From Melampsora larici-populina 98AG31 (lineage: Eukaryota > Basidiomycota > Pucciniomycetes > Pucciniales > Melampsoraceae), in contig NW_006768833.1 in the NCBI RefSeq assembly GCF_000204055.1, positions 386,619 through 450,618 on the forward strand: a DNA stretch of 64,000 nucleotides, read 5' to 3'. Positions 44,822-55,220 of this stretch are shown in pieces. The position numbers and the translations under genes were made by a program. A model generated the notes under the pieces. It worked only from the letters and a program-made list of their open reading frames with translations, searched no databases and was not told where the DNA came from. Positions within the stretch are counted from its first letter, which is position 1; each line of letters starts with the position of its first letter.

Positions 44822-45352
44822 TGTTGCAAGTCGGGCCTCTCGGGTTACTCGGGTGTTCTTGTCTACCTCCCGCCTGTCGGGCCCTTGCGGGGCTCGGCAT
44901 GACGAGGACACCCCTAAACCCGCAGGGGGCACGGCGCGATCTCCTCACCTTTGGCGCTATGGCGTTCTGTTGTGCGCGCAGTGGTCTCTCAGCTCTCTGT
45001 CTCGCTGCATCGTAACACTGTTTTTGCATTACATCAGCGTTTGTGTGGCAGCACCTCCCTCTACAGTCTGCCTTCCTTCCCCTCTATGTCGTTTTCTCCT
45101 CCTGGCTTCCTTGCTTATTACCCCTCTAACTTCCTCTACCTGGCCTTAACTTCTTCCAGTCTTTTTATTTAAATCGTCATTTACATATATATATCTTTCT
45201 TTCTTCTTCTTTTTTTTTTTTAGGTTTGCATCTGTATCACGAGGGTGGCTTGGGATCTGTACTGTACATCGTTCAACCCCTGTCAGTGTAACTCTAATCC
45301 TGTGATCATCCTACTGAACTGTACACTTACCTCGAGTTTGTGCCTACATGGA
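44822..45352. other. Non-coding part of the Ngaro element after the recombinase gene
   Basis: GC-rich at the left, then pyrimidine-rich with a long T run near 45208-45222. No gene is seen; the small frames here are incidental. Confidence 0.6.
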
Positions 45353-46462
45353 TCATCTCCTGGCCGCTCTGTTTCGTCGATCTATAGCCCATAACAGGTC
45401 TTTAGCTTCTTTCAACTTGTCTTTGGCGTACTCTTTGAGGTAAACATCTATTGCGTCTGATTTCCAGCGGCCTTGCTCCATTATTCTCTCTTTTTTCCAA
45501 CCTAAATTCCACTTTAGAGACGCTCCTCCTACCCTGAAGGAGTGGCCGGACCAGGCCCCCAGTTTGACCCCACTCTTTCCCCATCTTTCCTCTAGGTACT
45601 CCATGAACACCTTCTTCGAGAGTGGCAACCTCTTGTTCCCTGACCTGTAACCGAACAGCACCTCATCTTGTCCGAAGGGTTGGTTTCGATCGAGGAGGCG
45701 CTCCAGCGCTGCCACCGGGTCGAGCACAGATCATTGGGACGGTATTTGTATTGTTTGTGACTCTCCCGGTTTGGCGGTTTTTGCTTTCCACAGGGTCAGG
45801 ACTGCCACCTTCTTTTTGCCTTGACCTTCAAAGGCGAGGTCCCTCCTAGTTAACATTCCTTCTCTCCTGTTCGTCCTAGTGAGCTCTCCCAGTCTCATCA
45901 TGCCCCAAAATGCTACGAGGGCCGTCGTTACAATCGTCTCTTCCTTGTCCGACTTTCCTGCGAGGTCACAGACTAGCCCGATGAGTTCTCTGATCTGAAT
46001 AGGTTGCTTCTCTTCGATTACGTCTTTCTTCATTTTCTCCTTTGATTCGAGTCCCGCTTGTTCTTCTGCTCTTTCACAAGCTCTTATCAAAGCCTTCACC
46101 ATCCGCTGATTTAGGTCGGGGGGTGTTAGCTTGGTGGCCATCTGCCACACTACCAGTCCAGCTAGGTACTTTTCGATCGTCTTTGCTCGTATTGTTCTTT
46201 TTGCTGACAAATCTTTTTCTGCAATCGACTCTCCCGCCCACACGATGAAGCCATAGATATCTTCCGCTTGTACGGGGATGGCCGAATCCCAGTCTTCCCC
46301 CTCGCTCTCTATATACTCTTTAAACTTTGCTACCGCGCTCGAATACCCCTGCAAAGTCGACGATGCCCACGAGCCGCTCACCATATGCCTCGCGATTTGC
46401 TTAGTCTTGCCGTCCGCGATCTCGTCCTCGATCCTTGCGAAGTTCGGGCGGTGAGGTGTCAT
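45353..46462 (-). pseudogene. Tyrosine recombinase of the Ngaro element, one in-frame stop
   Basis: The frame runs from 46462 (MTPHRPNFARIED) to 45353 and is open except for a single TGA at 45731-45733 between QIPSQ and SVLDPVAALERLL, with no frameshift. The N-terminal part resembles phage-integrase SAM-like domains (HMVSGSWASSTLQGYSSAVAKF). The catalytic part keeps GHSFRVGGAS (the HxxR box) and, about 37 residues later, YLKEY, where the nucleophilic tyrosine is expected. Such enzymes insert the circular cDNA. The TGA may be a recent nonsense mutation, or less likely a site of read-through. Confidence 0.85.
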
Positions 46463-46517
46463 CTCTGTACTCTACGTTGGTTGGCCGTCTACTGACTGGA
46501 TTCGTGGTCAATATGTG

Positions 46518-48095
46518 TTATCTGTTGCTCTGATGTCGATTCAAAACCTGACTACTTACAGTTGTTCCGGTGTGGTGTTTTTCCGAGAGGGGCACTTCTG
46601 ATGCTTTGATAAAGGGTTTCAGGTCCTCCGGTATGTCTACTTGCAGTCTCTCAGCGTCTTGCTTCCCAACTCTAATTCCTCTTGATAAGTCGTCTGTGTC
46701 GTTGTTTGCTGAGCTGACTCTCTTTTCCTCCAGGTCGCAATCTAGCTCCGCCAGTCTCCTCTGTATCTTCCTCCATTCTAGGTTTACTGCGACGTGTCTC
46801 AACTTGAGGTTTCGGACCACCCCTTCTGTGGTGGTGTTGTCCATCAGGAACTGGAATCTCTTACCCCTTACATCCACCATTCTCGCCATCATCTCAAGTC
46901 CAAGACTGACTGCTATAGTCTCAGCCCAGGCTATGTTACGCCTTATGCTGTTACCGTCCTCATCGCTCCACCCTTCTTTCAGCCGCCACTGGGCCCACCT
47001 GTCGCCTATGATAACCCCGATGCCGTGGCTCGTTGCCGCGTCCCCGACCCATCCTGCATCGATCGACTCTCTCTTCGGAATCAGTTTGTGGTTCTTGAAG
47101 TCTTTTAGGACATTTTTCCACTCCAGCAGGTCCTCTCTGACGCTCGTCGGCATCTTTCGTGGTGCCCGCTTCTCTATCCAGGTGGCTAGCCAGTGATCTA
47201 GGCCTGTGTTGAAGCATCTCATTTGCGGAACCATGTTTGTTACATGTGACAACCTACCCCTTAATTTCTCTATCTCCTTGAAGGTGTGTGAGTCGGTTTT
47301 GTTTATCACCTCGTCGACTTGCTGTTTTCGTTCCGCTAGCTTTTCCTCGGGAAGTCTCACTGACTTATCGCTTCCATTCCATATAGAGCCAATATACTTC
47401 TGTTCGGTCGCAAATTCCGCATATTTGCCTTTGTTGGTCTTCACCCCTAGTAAGGCACTTTGACTAACTACGTCCTCCATCATTGTCTTGTTACCTCCGT
47501 TGACCCTTTTTATGAACAGGTTGTCATCAACCCATCGGAACACTTCGTCAAAACCAAAGTGAGCTTTCATAATATCCTTCCAGGCGTCGGCTGGGCCACC
47601 GAAACTGCCACAGCCTGCCACGCCTCCAAACGACACCCTTGTATCTAGGATGATAAGGTTGTTGTTTGTCCGTAACATCAGGAACCTCCATTGGTTGGGA
47701 TTTGTTGGGATCTGGCGGTATGCCTTTTCCCAGTCGAATATCCCCAGGAGAAGATCGCCGTCTGCGTTTGCGAAGAACATTGCTACCTGGGCGAAATCGT
47801 CCCAGGTGGTCTTGAATTTGTTCTTATCAACGTGTGAGTTGACGGGAGGTATGTTGTCCTTGTGCTTTGGAAATGATAGATCATTGATGATTTGTTTCGA
47901 TCCGTCTCCGTTCGTTACTACCCCCATCGGGCTGGTCCTGAAGAGCCCCAGCTTCTTTAGCACCTCTTCCTCCGTGAACGGTCCGCGCATCCTCCCTGCG
48001 GTCAGTTCTTTCTGCAACTTCTCCATTATGATCTCGTGGGACTCATTGGACCGGTCGTGGTTTGGTGGAGAGTAGAACCTCATCCCTTCCAACAT
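46518..48095 (-). CDS. Reverse transcriptase-RNase H of the Ngaro element, 525 aa open frame
   Basis: RT motifs are visible: SPMGVVTNGDGSKQIINDLS, LLLGIFDWEKAYRQIPTNP, FGGVAGCGSFGGPADAW, and the active site FRWVDDNLFIK. The connection and RNase H regions follow (DAGWVGDAATSHGIGVIIG; LMDNTTTEGVVRNLKLRH; SSANNDTDDLSRG). The frame is open from the ATG at 48095, but the homologous reading continues upstream to about 48430 (FKTGFDQGIPKHMLEGM just before it; ELTEDNS and KWEEMLKQLDLIEKH further up) with at least one frameshift and one stop. The true N-terminus is therefore damaged. It synthesises the element's cDNA. The recombinase gene starts 55 bp downstream. Confidence 0.88.
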   Translation of the reverse strand: MLEGMRFYSPPNHDRSNESHEIIMEKLQKELTAGRMRGPFTEEEVLKKLGLFRTSPMGVVTNGDGSKQIINDLSFPKHKDNIPPVNSHVDKNKFKTTWDDFAQVAMFFANADGDLLLGIFDWEKAYRQIPTNPNQWRFLMLRTNNNLIILDTRVSFGGVAGCGSFGGPADAWKDIMKAHFGFDEVFRWVDDNLFIKRVNGGNKTMMEDVVSQSALLGVKTNKGKYAEFATEQKYIGSIWNGSDKSVRLPEEKLAERKQQVDEVINKTDSHTFKEIEKLRGRLSHVTNMVPQMRCFNTGLDHWLATWIEKRAPRKMPTSVREDLLEWKNVLKDFKNHKLIPKRESIDAGWVGDAATSHGIGVIIGDRWAQWRLKEGWSDEDGNSIRRNIAWAETIAVSLGLEMMARMVDVRGKRFQFLMDNTTTEGVVRNLKLRHVAVNLEWRKIQRRLAELDCDLEEKRVSSANNDTDDLSRGIRVGKQDAERLQVDIPEDLKPFIKASEVPLSEKHHTGTTVSSQVLNRHQSNR

Positions 48096-48773
48096 GTGCT
48101 TGGGGATGCCCTGGTCAAAACCTGTCTTGAATCCATCTAGTACTTCTATGCTTCTCTATCAGATCCAGCTGTTTTAGCATCTCCTCCCACTTGCCCAGGT
48201 TCATTTCGCAAGTTACGGACGTCGGCCAGTCCCTGTTGGGTTTTAAGCTGGTTTTCGATGACCTGTCTTCACCTGTTACATGTCACGAGTTGTCCTCTGT
48301 CAGTTCTCTCTGCGTCCATATTCTGCCTGCTCTCCAGAACTTACTCGGGGGCTTCACAGGTCTCTCTCCTTTTACAACCTCACCCGACGTTCCGCTGGGT
48401 TCAGTTGCTTTGGCTTCTTCTAGGTGACTCCTGTTTTTTTTTTTTTTTTGAACAAACGTTGGTTATCATTAACAATGGTTGTCATTCAGCAGGTACGAGG
48501 GACGGGAGTGCGCGGACGGGGTTACGTAGATGGGGGAGTTTTAAGTTCGAGCGCATTGCTCTGTGGGCTTATTCCACCCGGGGGGGTGTCTACACTGGAT
48601 TTCTCCCGTGCTTGACTTTGGAACATAATGCATCAGATTCAATTCATTACGGCAGCATCCTCTCGCGCGCAGACATAGGTTCTAGAACAACGATTATATA
48701 TATATATCAATCGGACTGCTACGCCTCTATCTACCCCTATCCTCTCTCTCTCTACCTCGTTCACTGGGGGGGT
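48096..48773 (-). other. Damaged start of the Ngaro RT gene and inter-gene spacer
   Basis: 48096-48430 reads as RT-proximal coding sequence, with a 1-nt frameshift near 48155 and a stop near 48282. 48431-48773 is non-coding, with a 15-nt T run and a pyrimidine tract. Confidence 0.6.
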
Positions 48774-50309
48774 TCAGCTTTGCTTGTGGCTGCCGTTTTG
48801 CCTGTTGACGACTGTCAGGGCTCCGCTCTGGCCACTGCTCCCTTGTTTTGGCACGACTGCAAGTTGGTTTTGCTGCTCTGGCGCGTTGCTCGGACCTCCT
48901 TGGTTATAACTGGGGTTGTAGGCGTTTCCGTACGTGGCCGTCCCGTACGACATTGGCGGTCCGTAACCGAGGTTGTATCCGCTGTGGGGGGCACCATACT
49001 GCTGGAAACCTCCGCCGTAGCTGCCGTTTCCGTTATGGAAGTTGTTGCTGCATGGGTTCCGGTTAGGGTAGTAGCTTCCGTTTGACAAGTTGTGAGTCCA
49101 ACTGTTGTTGTCTCTGATCCACGGTTTTCTTCGTGCGAAGTTATTGTGACTCTCAGTGCGTTGCTGATTGTTGTTTCTGTTTTTGTTGTTGCGTCTAGAG
49201 TTCGCTGCGTTCTTCCATCCCCCGTTCTCGCCGCTTGCAGTTGCAAAGTCTCTCTTCAGAGGTGGCCTCTCTCTCGGGTTCGAGTGATCCGGTTCTCCGG
49301 CTGACGTGGTGTACGGATTCTCTGTGTAAGCTCGTTCCCCTAGCGATTCAGCCTTGTCCTTGGCTGCACGTAAGATGTCTTGGTGCAGAATCCCGGCGTT
49401 GCTCATCTGCCGTTTCTTGTTGGTTCCGATTCTGTTCTGCATGACTAATTTTCGTACTTTGATGCAGTACCGTAGTGCGATCATCCAGCAGGATGTGGAT
49501 CTTCTGATGTCCACTACAATTGCTTTATGCTTTCGGAACATCTCCGCCAACCTCTTCATGTGGTAGAATTCGTCGACGTATCTGATGAACAAGTCTATGC
49601 AATCCATCCATTCACCGTAAGAAAGGAGGAGCTCGTCTTGTGGTGTTAGGCCTGAGTACGTTGGCACGTCATCTCCCTCTTGTAACTCCTTTACTGACTT
49701 CACCTTCTTCAAACCAGCTTTTTCAATGTCTCTATCAATCCAGTCTGCGTTGAACACTGTTAGAGGTACGTAGGCCGTCAATTTCGTCATACGTTGGTGG
49801 AAACTATTGGACAGTTTCAGTAAGTTGTTGTTGGATAACTCTTGGTCGTCTACAAATACGATTTCTTTCTCAGGGTCTGTTAGGTTCCCTTCTTCTTCTG
49901 ACAATGACTCTACGGGTCTCTCCTTCTTTTTCGAGCCTGAGTTCTGCTGGCTTCCTCTTACTGACGGGGTTGCGGTTCTGATGCGGGCAGAGCTGAGCGC
50001 CTGATTCCGGTGCCTGGGTTTGTCTTCCCGTGAGGATTTTGCACCCGTACCGGTTGTGTCCCTCCTGTCGACTAGCTCTTCTAGGAACTCGTCGTCTTGT
50101 ATCAAGGACTCGGTTTGTGGTCTCCGGTCGCGATGGTGGTTGAGTTCCGCGTCGCGGTTTTCTCTTCTGCCTCTTGACTCTTCCAGATCAAATGGAATCT
50201 GCCCGTATGTCGCGCAAAAGGCATGCAGCATCGTTCTCCCTAGGAGTGGGTCGTGGTTGTCGTATGCGTTTACAATGGTTCTCCACCAGCTGTTACGACT
50301 CTCCAGCAT
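48774..50309 (-). CDS. Gag-like protein of the Ngaro element, main exon, 511 aa frame
   Basis: The frame begins MLESRNSWWRTIVNAYDNHD. A charged, Arg/Asp/Glu-rich part is followed by a probable capsid-like core (LTAYVPLTVFNADWIDRD; GEWMDCIDLFIRYVDEFYHM; IALRYCIKVRKLVMQN). It ends in a long Asn/Gly/Tyr/Gln-rich tail (NNKNRNNNQQRTESHNNFAR; GYGPPMSYGTATYGNAYNPS). I see no zinc knuckle. Position upstream of RT and composition support a gag role; sequence identity alone does not. It is probably joined to the N-terminal piece at 50640-51098 by an intron or separated from it by mutation. Confidence 0.65.
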   Translation of the reverse strand: MLESRNSWWRTIVNAYDNHDPLLGRTMLHAFCATYGQIPFDLEESRGRRENRDAELNHHRDRRPQTESLIQDDEFLEELVDRRDTTGTGAKSSREDKPRHRNQALSSARIRTATPSVRGSQQNSGSKKKERPVESLSEEEGNLTDPEKEIVFVDDQELSNNNLLKLSNSFHQRMTKLTAYVPLTVFNADWIDRDIEKAGLKKVKSVKELQEGDDVPTYSGLTPQDELLLSYGEWMDCIDLFIRYVDEFYHMKRLAEMFRKHKAIVVDIRRSTSCWMIALRYCIKVRKLVMQNRIGTNKKRQMSNAGILHQDILRAAKDKAESLGERAYTENPYTTSAGEPDHSNPRERPPLKRDFATASGENGGWKNAANSRRNNKNRNNNQQRTESHNNFARRKPWIRDNNSWTHNLSNGSYYPNRNPCSNNFHNGNGSYGGGFQQYGAPHSGYNLGYGPPMSYGTATYGNAYNPSYNQGGPSNAPEQQNQLAVVPKQGSSGQSGALTVVNRQNGSHKQS

Positions 50310-50639
50310 GGCGTCTGTACGGGGTGTAGATCACGTGTCTTGTTAGTTCCCATTCTTTTTGTTCGGGACTCCTTCTCTTCGATTTTCTTAACGAAATCAC
50401 TCTTTTTTAGGATGGGCCGTTCAACATCTCAACTGCTGCCCCTCGTATGGGCTTTCCTGGCGCTACTGGGTACGGTCTCATCTACGTCATCCCCCCTCAA
50501 TGTCGTGGACGATTGAGGGCTATTATTTACTGATGGGCGCATCGACATCATGTGCACCTACTGACGGTCACTTCAACGTCTGTCTTCTTGACGGTCACAT
50601 CAACGTCTGCCTACTTGACGGTCACTTCAACGTCTATCT
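50310..50639 (-). other. Gap between gag-like frames, with 27-bp tandem repeat
   Basis: Near 50556-50639 a 27-bp unit (tgacggtcac, t/a, tcaacgtc...) occurs three times. On the minus strand one frame reads DVEVTVK, DVDVTVK and DVEVTVS with a stop between the first two. This suggests a decayed nine-residue protein repeat rather than a plain intron. Confidence 0.6.
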
Positions 50640-51098
50640 TCAGGTACATTTACGTGCATGGCTTTTGTGATTTTCATTGAAGACAACATGACTAGGGAAA
50701 AGGGGCTGGTGGAGTTTTTGAATTCGTAAGGCAATCTTCTTACCTTGGTTAGGGTCCCTTTCTGCGTTTATTACCCCCTGTACTGACTCCTCCTCTTCCG
50801 TTGTCTCCCTTCTTGGTAGCCTCTCTACTCCTTCTCTTGGGTCCGCTCGCGGGTTGGTCTGTGTAGACTTTGCGCTCCGGGCTGATTCGTCTCCGCTAGT
50901 GTTTTCCGGTGGCTCGTTGAAGTCGTTCTGGGGATCATCATCGTCTTCGTGTGTGTAGTCCACGTAGGGTTGATCCGTGTTGTTTGCGTCTTCTCTGTTC
51001 CTTGATCTGTTCCTTGTGCTGGGACCAGACTCCCCGTTAATTAGAGCGATTTCAGCCAGTCTTCTCGATTGTGCTAATTCTTCTGCCAACGTTACCAT
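50640..51098 (-). CDS. N-terminal gag-like frame of the Ngaro element, 152 aa
   Basis: It starts MVTLAEELAQSRRLAEIALI close behind the A repeat, so it is probably the first coding exon of the element. The composition is highly charged (DYTHEDDDDPQNDFNEPPEN; EETEEEESVQ-like stretches) and likely disordered. A GTAAGA string after NAERDPNQ could be a splice donor leading to the main gag exon at 50309. The remaining residues would then be intron. Confidence 0.55.
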   Translation of the reverse strand: MVTLAEELAQSRRLAEIALINGESGPSTRNRSRNREDANNTDQPYVDYTHEDDDDPQNDFNEPPENTSGDESARSAKSTQTNPRADPREGVERLPRRETTEEEESVQGVINAERDPNQGKKIALRIQKLHQPLFPSHVVFNENHKSHARKCT

Positions 51099-51125
51099 CT
51101 TGTTGTACTTCCTTGCTTCGTAAGC

Positions 51126-52207
51126 GTATTTGAAAGGATTACACTACACAAAATGTCATCTTTACCGGGCGGTAAAGAAAACTACTGACATAGAAAAGTC
51201 CTGAGGCAACAGGAAGAGAGCTAAAAATCTGAAAAAATATGCACCTTGTTCCTAGATGTTGGGGCATCATGACGAGTATTTTTTTGTATTTTACACACAG
51301 ATATTGGTTAATGTACTAACAATAAAGGCTGAGAATCATCAAAAACCCACCTGTAACAATACCTGAAATTTGGCCCTTGACTTTGAAGACAGGATTTTGG
51401 AATCTTCAAACATCAATAACTTTTGCAGTTCTGAATCAAATCACCCGATTTGCAGTGCATTAAAAAGGTGAGCCTTTCCTCTACATTTTTTATTGTAACA
51501 TCACATCTGTAGCTGGTCTAAAAAAGATCCTACAGAGCTATTCATGCAGAACTGTTTGAACATATGTAGAGTGTTTAAATGACTAGATAGCACCTTACTA
51601 ACATTATGAAGTGTGAAGAGGAATAGTTCAGCTTTTGAATGAACCAAAAATCGAGTTATTTGGAGCAGAATTGCAAAAGTTATTGAAGTTTTTAGACCAC
51701 AAAATATTGTCTTCATACTCATGACTCAAATTTCAGGTATTGTTACATGTGAGTTTTTGATGATTTTCAGCGTTTATTGTTAGTACATAAACCAATATCT
51801 GCGTGTAAAATACAAAAAATACTCATCATGACGCCCCAACATCTGGGGACAAGGTGCATATTTTTTCAGATTTTTAGCTCTCTTCCTGTTGCCTCAGGAC
51901 TTTGCTATGTCAGTAGTTTTCTTTACCGCCCGGTAAAGATTACATTTGGTGTAGTGTTAATATATTTGGTAGAAATGAAATGAAAGCAGAAGGTTGGGTG
52001 AATCGAGTTCTTGACAATGCGGGACAAGGACAGACGTGCGAGAGGATGTGAGGATGGAGGGAAATTTTTTTCTCCATCTCTACAGGTGTGAACCTTCCCC
52101 TTGGAAGGTTCCCTCTTGGCACAAGCACGTATGCTTATAGTCTGACACAACCCGCCTCTCAGTCATGGAACTCGTCGCCATGTCGTTCCTTGGATGGCGT
52201 CCCCAAT
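51126..52207 (-). repeat. 5' A repeat of the Ngaro element, split by a fold-back insertion
   Basis: The outer part, 51960-52207, matches 44370-44619. The inner 16 bp (gtatttgaaaggatta, 51126-51141) matches 44357-44372. Without the 815-bp insert and one TTA, this copy is 264 bp against 263 bp for the internal copy. Confidence 0.92.
51142..51956. mobile_element. CACTA-type fold-back element (815 bp) inside the Ngaro A repeat
   Basis: Both ends begin CACTACAC and continue as inverted repeats (tctttaccgggcggtaaaga, then actactgacatag). The first 230 or so bases pair very well. Weaker pairing continues toward the centre, so nearly the whole element folds on itself. TTA is repeated at 51139-51141 and 51957-51959, while the uninterrupted A repeat at 44357-44619 has ggattaatat at this point. 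No coding sequence. Confidence 0.95.
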
Positions 52208-54139
52208 CATATATACAAACAAGTGATCATATTCCAAAAGTTCATTGAAACAATAAACATGATGATTTGGTGTCAGTCTTTGAACTGATTTTCTGGTGGA
52301 AGAATGAATATTCCGGTAAGGAATGAAAAAGTGAAGATATATCAAACTCAGGCAAAGGTTCATGAGAAATTAGATCACTTGGTAAAATCAGCAAATTACA
52401 AAGACCTAAGTTGAGATTCAAAAAAGAGATGGGGTCTATGCTGCTCAACCTCAATACTTAGACAGCTGACTGGGTGACCATACTCCAAGAAGACAAATTG
52501 TTGAAGCATCCTCAAATGTTGTATTTTGCAGTCAAAGTTAACAGCCATGACAATGATAATTGGCCATTTCTGTTTTTCAACTTTTGAGTATGTTGCTGAT
52601 TATTGACCACTGTGCAGATTTTGGACTGCAATAAATAGGACTACAGAGGACATCTCTGGGTTTGAGAAGGTCTGAGCCATAATTGACCTTTGAATTCATG
52701 GAGCCAGTTATTTCATATCAATGACAACCTTGACTACATTTGGATGATGCTCTTGAGTGTGACCAAAAATGTGCCTGTATGTCTCTATACGTTTCCATGA
52801 CTTGGTTATGCACACCTGGGTGATTTTTGGTGCAATTCATCAAATAAGATGTCTATTTTTGTATATCTGAGCAGGAATTGAGTTAATATCACAACCCCTT
52901 GCAGCAATCATGCAGAATTCAATCAGCTTGCAAAGGGCATGTTTTGAATCAAATTAAGGGCAGTGTACTTACCCCAGTACTACATAAGTCATTTATTTCT
53001 GAATGGGCACCCCTATACTCTTGCCATTCAGATTTAGATTACTTGCCTTGATAGCATTCCCTTTTGATGGCCCAGCCACTCATTAAGCAATGAGAAACAT
53101 GATAAGTAATTATTAAATAAATGTAAATTCATAAATCCCCCCCTTCAAGCGTAACTTCAGCACTTATGCCCTAACAAGGACTCTAAGACTGACGCTTCGC
53201 CTGAAGGCAGGGACCTACAGATTTACACTTTTACACAACACACCTCAGTTTCAGCCGCCAGAAATCTTTTGAAATCATGACTTGCTCGCGAGGTGCGCAT
53301 TGTTGACCTCATAATACCTTCAATCATTGTCTCTATTTGTACTCCACCTAGTGCCTTCTGGCCTGCACGCTTTTTCCTCTACCAAGTACATTTTATCTTG
53401 CTAAATGCAACTTGACTTCTTTCTGTTCCCTGTTAAACTTTCCATTTATCCTTCAACATCAATTGCCTTTTGCCGCATTCAGACTTGCAATTTCCGCTAC
53501 CACTTTATTCAACGTATCATTACTCCCATATGCGTAACACCTCCACCTGTATTCCCTCGTAGCAGCCTTTCTGCATTCCACTTCCGTCTGTATATGTTAT
53601 GCATCCGATATCTTTTGTCTCTGCCCTATGTATACAATTCCCTTTTGGTGTTGTTCCTTACACCCTTCACCTATCTTCAATTTCCTTTTTGTTTGCATCG
53701 CACTAATCTATATCCGTACACTACATACACATCACCTCAACCGTGCAAACATCAATTGCTATTTATGTTTCTTTTGTGAAATTTTCATCATTTTAACACA
53801 TACATCACTCTTAGCTATTTATTATTTTACTTCCTTTTTCGACTTTAGCACATCTTAACTTTGAACAACGCCTACCTCAAATTATGCCTTTATATGATTC
53901 ATCTTAATTCCAAAGTTGAACACTATATATGTATATAGACATCTTATATATGTCATTCTATGTTAAAACTCACATTTTATCAGTCTATCAATTATGTATG
54001 TCAATTTGATACACCTCATCTGTCCAATTTTTCTTAAAATCGACTAAAGCATTGAGGCATTTATGATTACGATCATCATCACATCACATTCTATCGCATC
54101 CCAATCCTTCTCCTACATATCATAGACCAAAACCTCCAC
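52208..54139. other. Gene-poor AT-rich stretch right of the Ngaro element
   Basis: 52208-52460 on the minus strand has an open reading that joins the left flank of the Ngaro element. Beyond it I see no gene. The long open frame at 53405-53779 is pyrimidine-rich sequence without domain features. Confidence 0.45.
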
Positions 54140-55220
54140 TTATTGTTTCAATTGAGTTCGCCTGAAATCGAGTCCATTGTTACTTTATCACAATCAACTT
54201 CTACTTTAAATTTCCAGAATTCTCAATCTGTTGGACCTTTGTTTGTTCAAGCTTTGTTCACAATTAAACTTCAACTTCAGATCAAGACCAGAACATGTAA
54301 GTTTCAATTAAAAACCGTTGATATGAAGACCGAGATCAAAGAATTCATTTGAATTTTGTTTTTTGATCCAAGGAGATCGTTTGATTCAGGTTTAATTGCA
54401 ATCAGTGCAGCATTAGGAGAAACAGTGTGGACACCATCAAACGAAGGGCCCGAAGTGTTAATCAAATATTTAAACAAAAATTGACTTGTCATGAAATGAA
54501 ATACACCCCAAAGATTATGGAGTCATTCACATCCAATCAATCAACAAACCATTCAGCTCAAACTTCTTTCACTAATGCAAAATGAATCGATTCTTTAATA
54601 ATTTTGGGTGAAATAGCTTTAATTCTTGAATCTTCAGTTGAAGGGAATTTAGATAGATCGTTTCAAAGTGTTTCCAAAGGCATTTTATATGGTATTTCAG
54701 CTGTTTGAAATCATCAAAAACTCGATAAAGGAATCAAGTTTTTAATTTGTGAAATGGGTAAGTAATCTATCACAATCTCAAATTGCTTTCCCAATTGATC
54801 AAATTGCTAAATGAAAACTTTTTCCAAATTTGTTTGATAGGTAAACTGCATATGTCACCTCTCATTCAGTTGTACCAAGTCCATCTTTGCATTCATCAAT
54901 TCTATCCCACCTCTTCTCACTTTCTTCTTCAACCTAAGAAACTTACCAGGTTTACCACTTCCAATTGATTTAAGATTGAAATAGAGCCTCAACTTATTAT
55001 GACAAATGTCAAAGACCTTATCATACATCAGGTTATACCCTTGCACCCAAATCTTATAATTCTACCAAGGAAGTGAATGAACTTAAAGATGATGTCATTG
55101 ATCATCATTGTAATAATAGTCAAAAAGACAATCATTTAGCTTGGAAAGAAATTAAAATGTATGAAGTTTTATCTGGATCCAATCCTTGAAGCTCTTGGTG
55201 ACAATTGAATTATGTACTCA
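54140..55220 (+). pseudogene. Decayed multi-exon gene, unidentified
   Basis: Several protein-like pieces follow one another on the plus strand: LSSPEIESIVTLSQSTS; SFDSGLIAISAALGETVWTP; GEIALILESSVEGNLDRSFQ; then SYNSTKEVNELKDDVIDHHC and LAWKEIKMYEVLSGSNP. Stops (often TGA or TAA at single codons) and frameshifts separate them. Donor-like GTAAG strings occur near 54298 and 54759. I cannot name the protein. A fragment captured by a transposon is possible, given the Helitron-like end at 56209-56236. Confidence 0.45.

Larger units (their letters stand above)
44128..52207 (-). mobile_element. Ngaro-type tyrosine-recombinase retrotransposon
   Basis: Read on the minus strand, the order is A (52207-51126, with a nested element), coding region, B (44821-44620), A (44619-44357), B (44330-44128). 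This is the split-direct-repeat plan A-ORFs-B-A-B known from Ngaro and PAT elements. The three genes are gag-like, reverse transcriptase-RNase H, and tyrosine recombinase, with no integrase. No target duplication is seen, as expected for recombinase-mediated insertion. Several lesions (an internal stop in the recombinase, frameshifts upstream of RT) suggest it is no longer autonomous. Confidence 0.9.

Noticed and set aside
44712..45029. Basic 105-residue frame and overlapping plus-strand frames at 44746-45172
   Set aside because: They lie in the repeat and untranslated region of the Ngaro element and are incidental to its GC-rich composition.
46570..47196. 208-residue plus-strand frame opposite the Ngaro RT gene
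   Set aside because: Antisense shadow of the RT-RNase H frame, rich in Ser/Phe/Leu as expected for reverse reading.
48431..48460. T run near 48436-48450 as a transcription terminator
   Set aside because: It is inside the Ngaro element between its genes on the opposite strand. There is no hairpin and no basis for calling a terminator.
53405..53779. 124-residue open frame rich in Phe/Leu/Pro
   Set aside because: It is a by-product of pyrimidine-rich DNA, with no motif or convincing membrane-protein layout.
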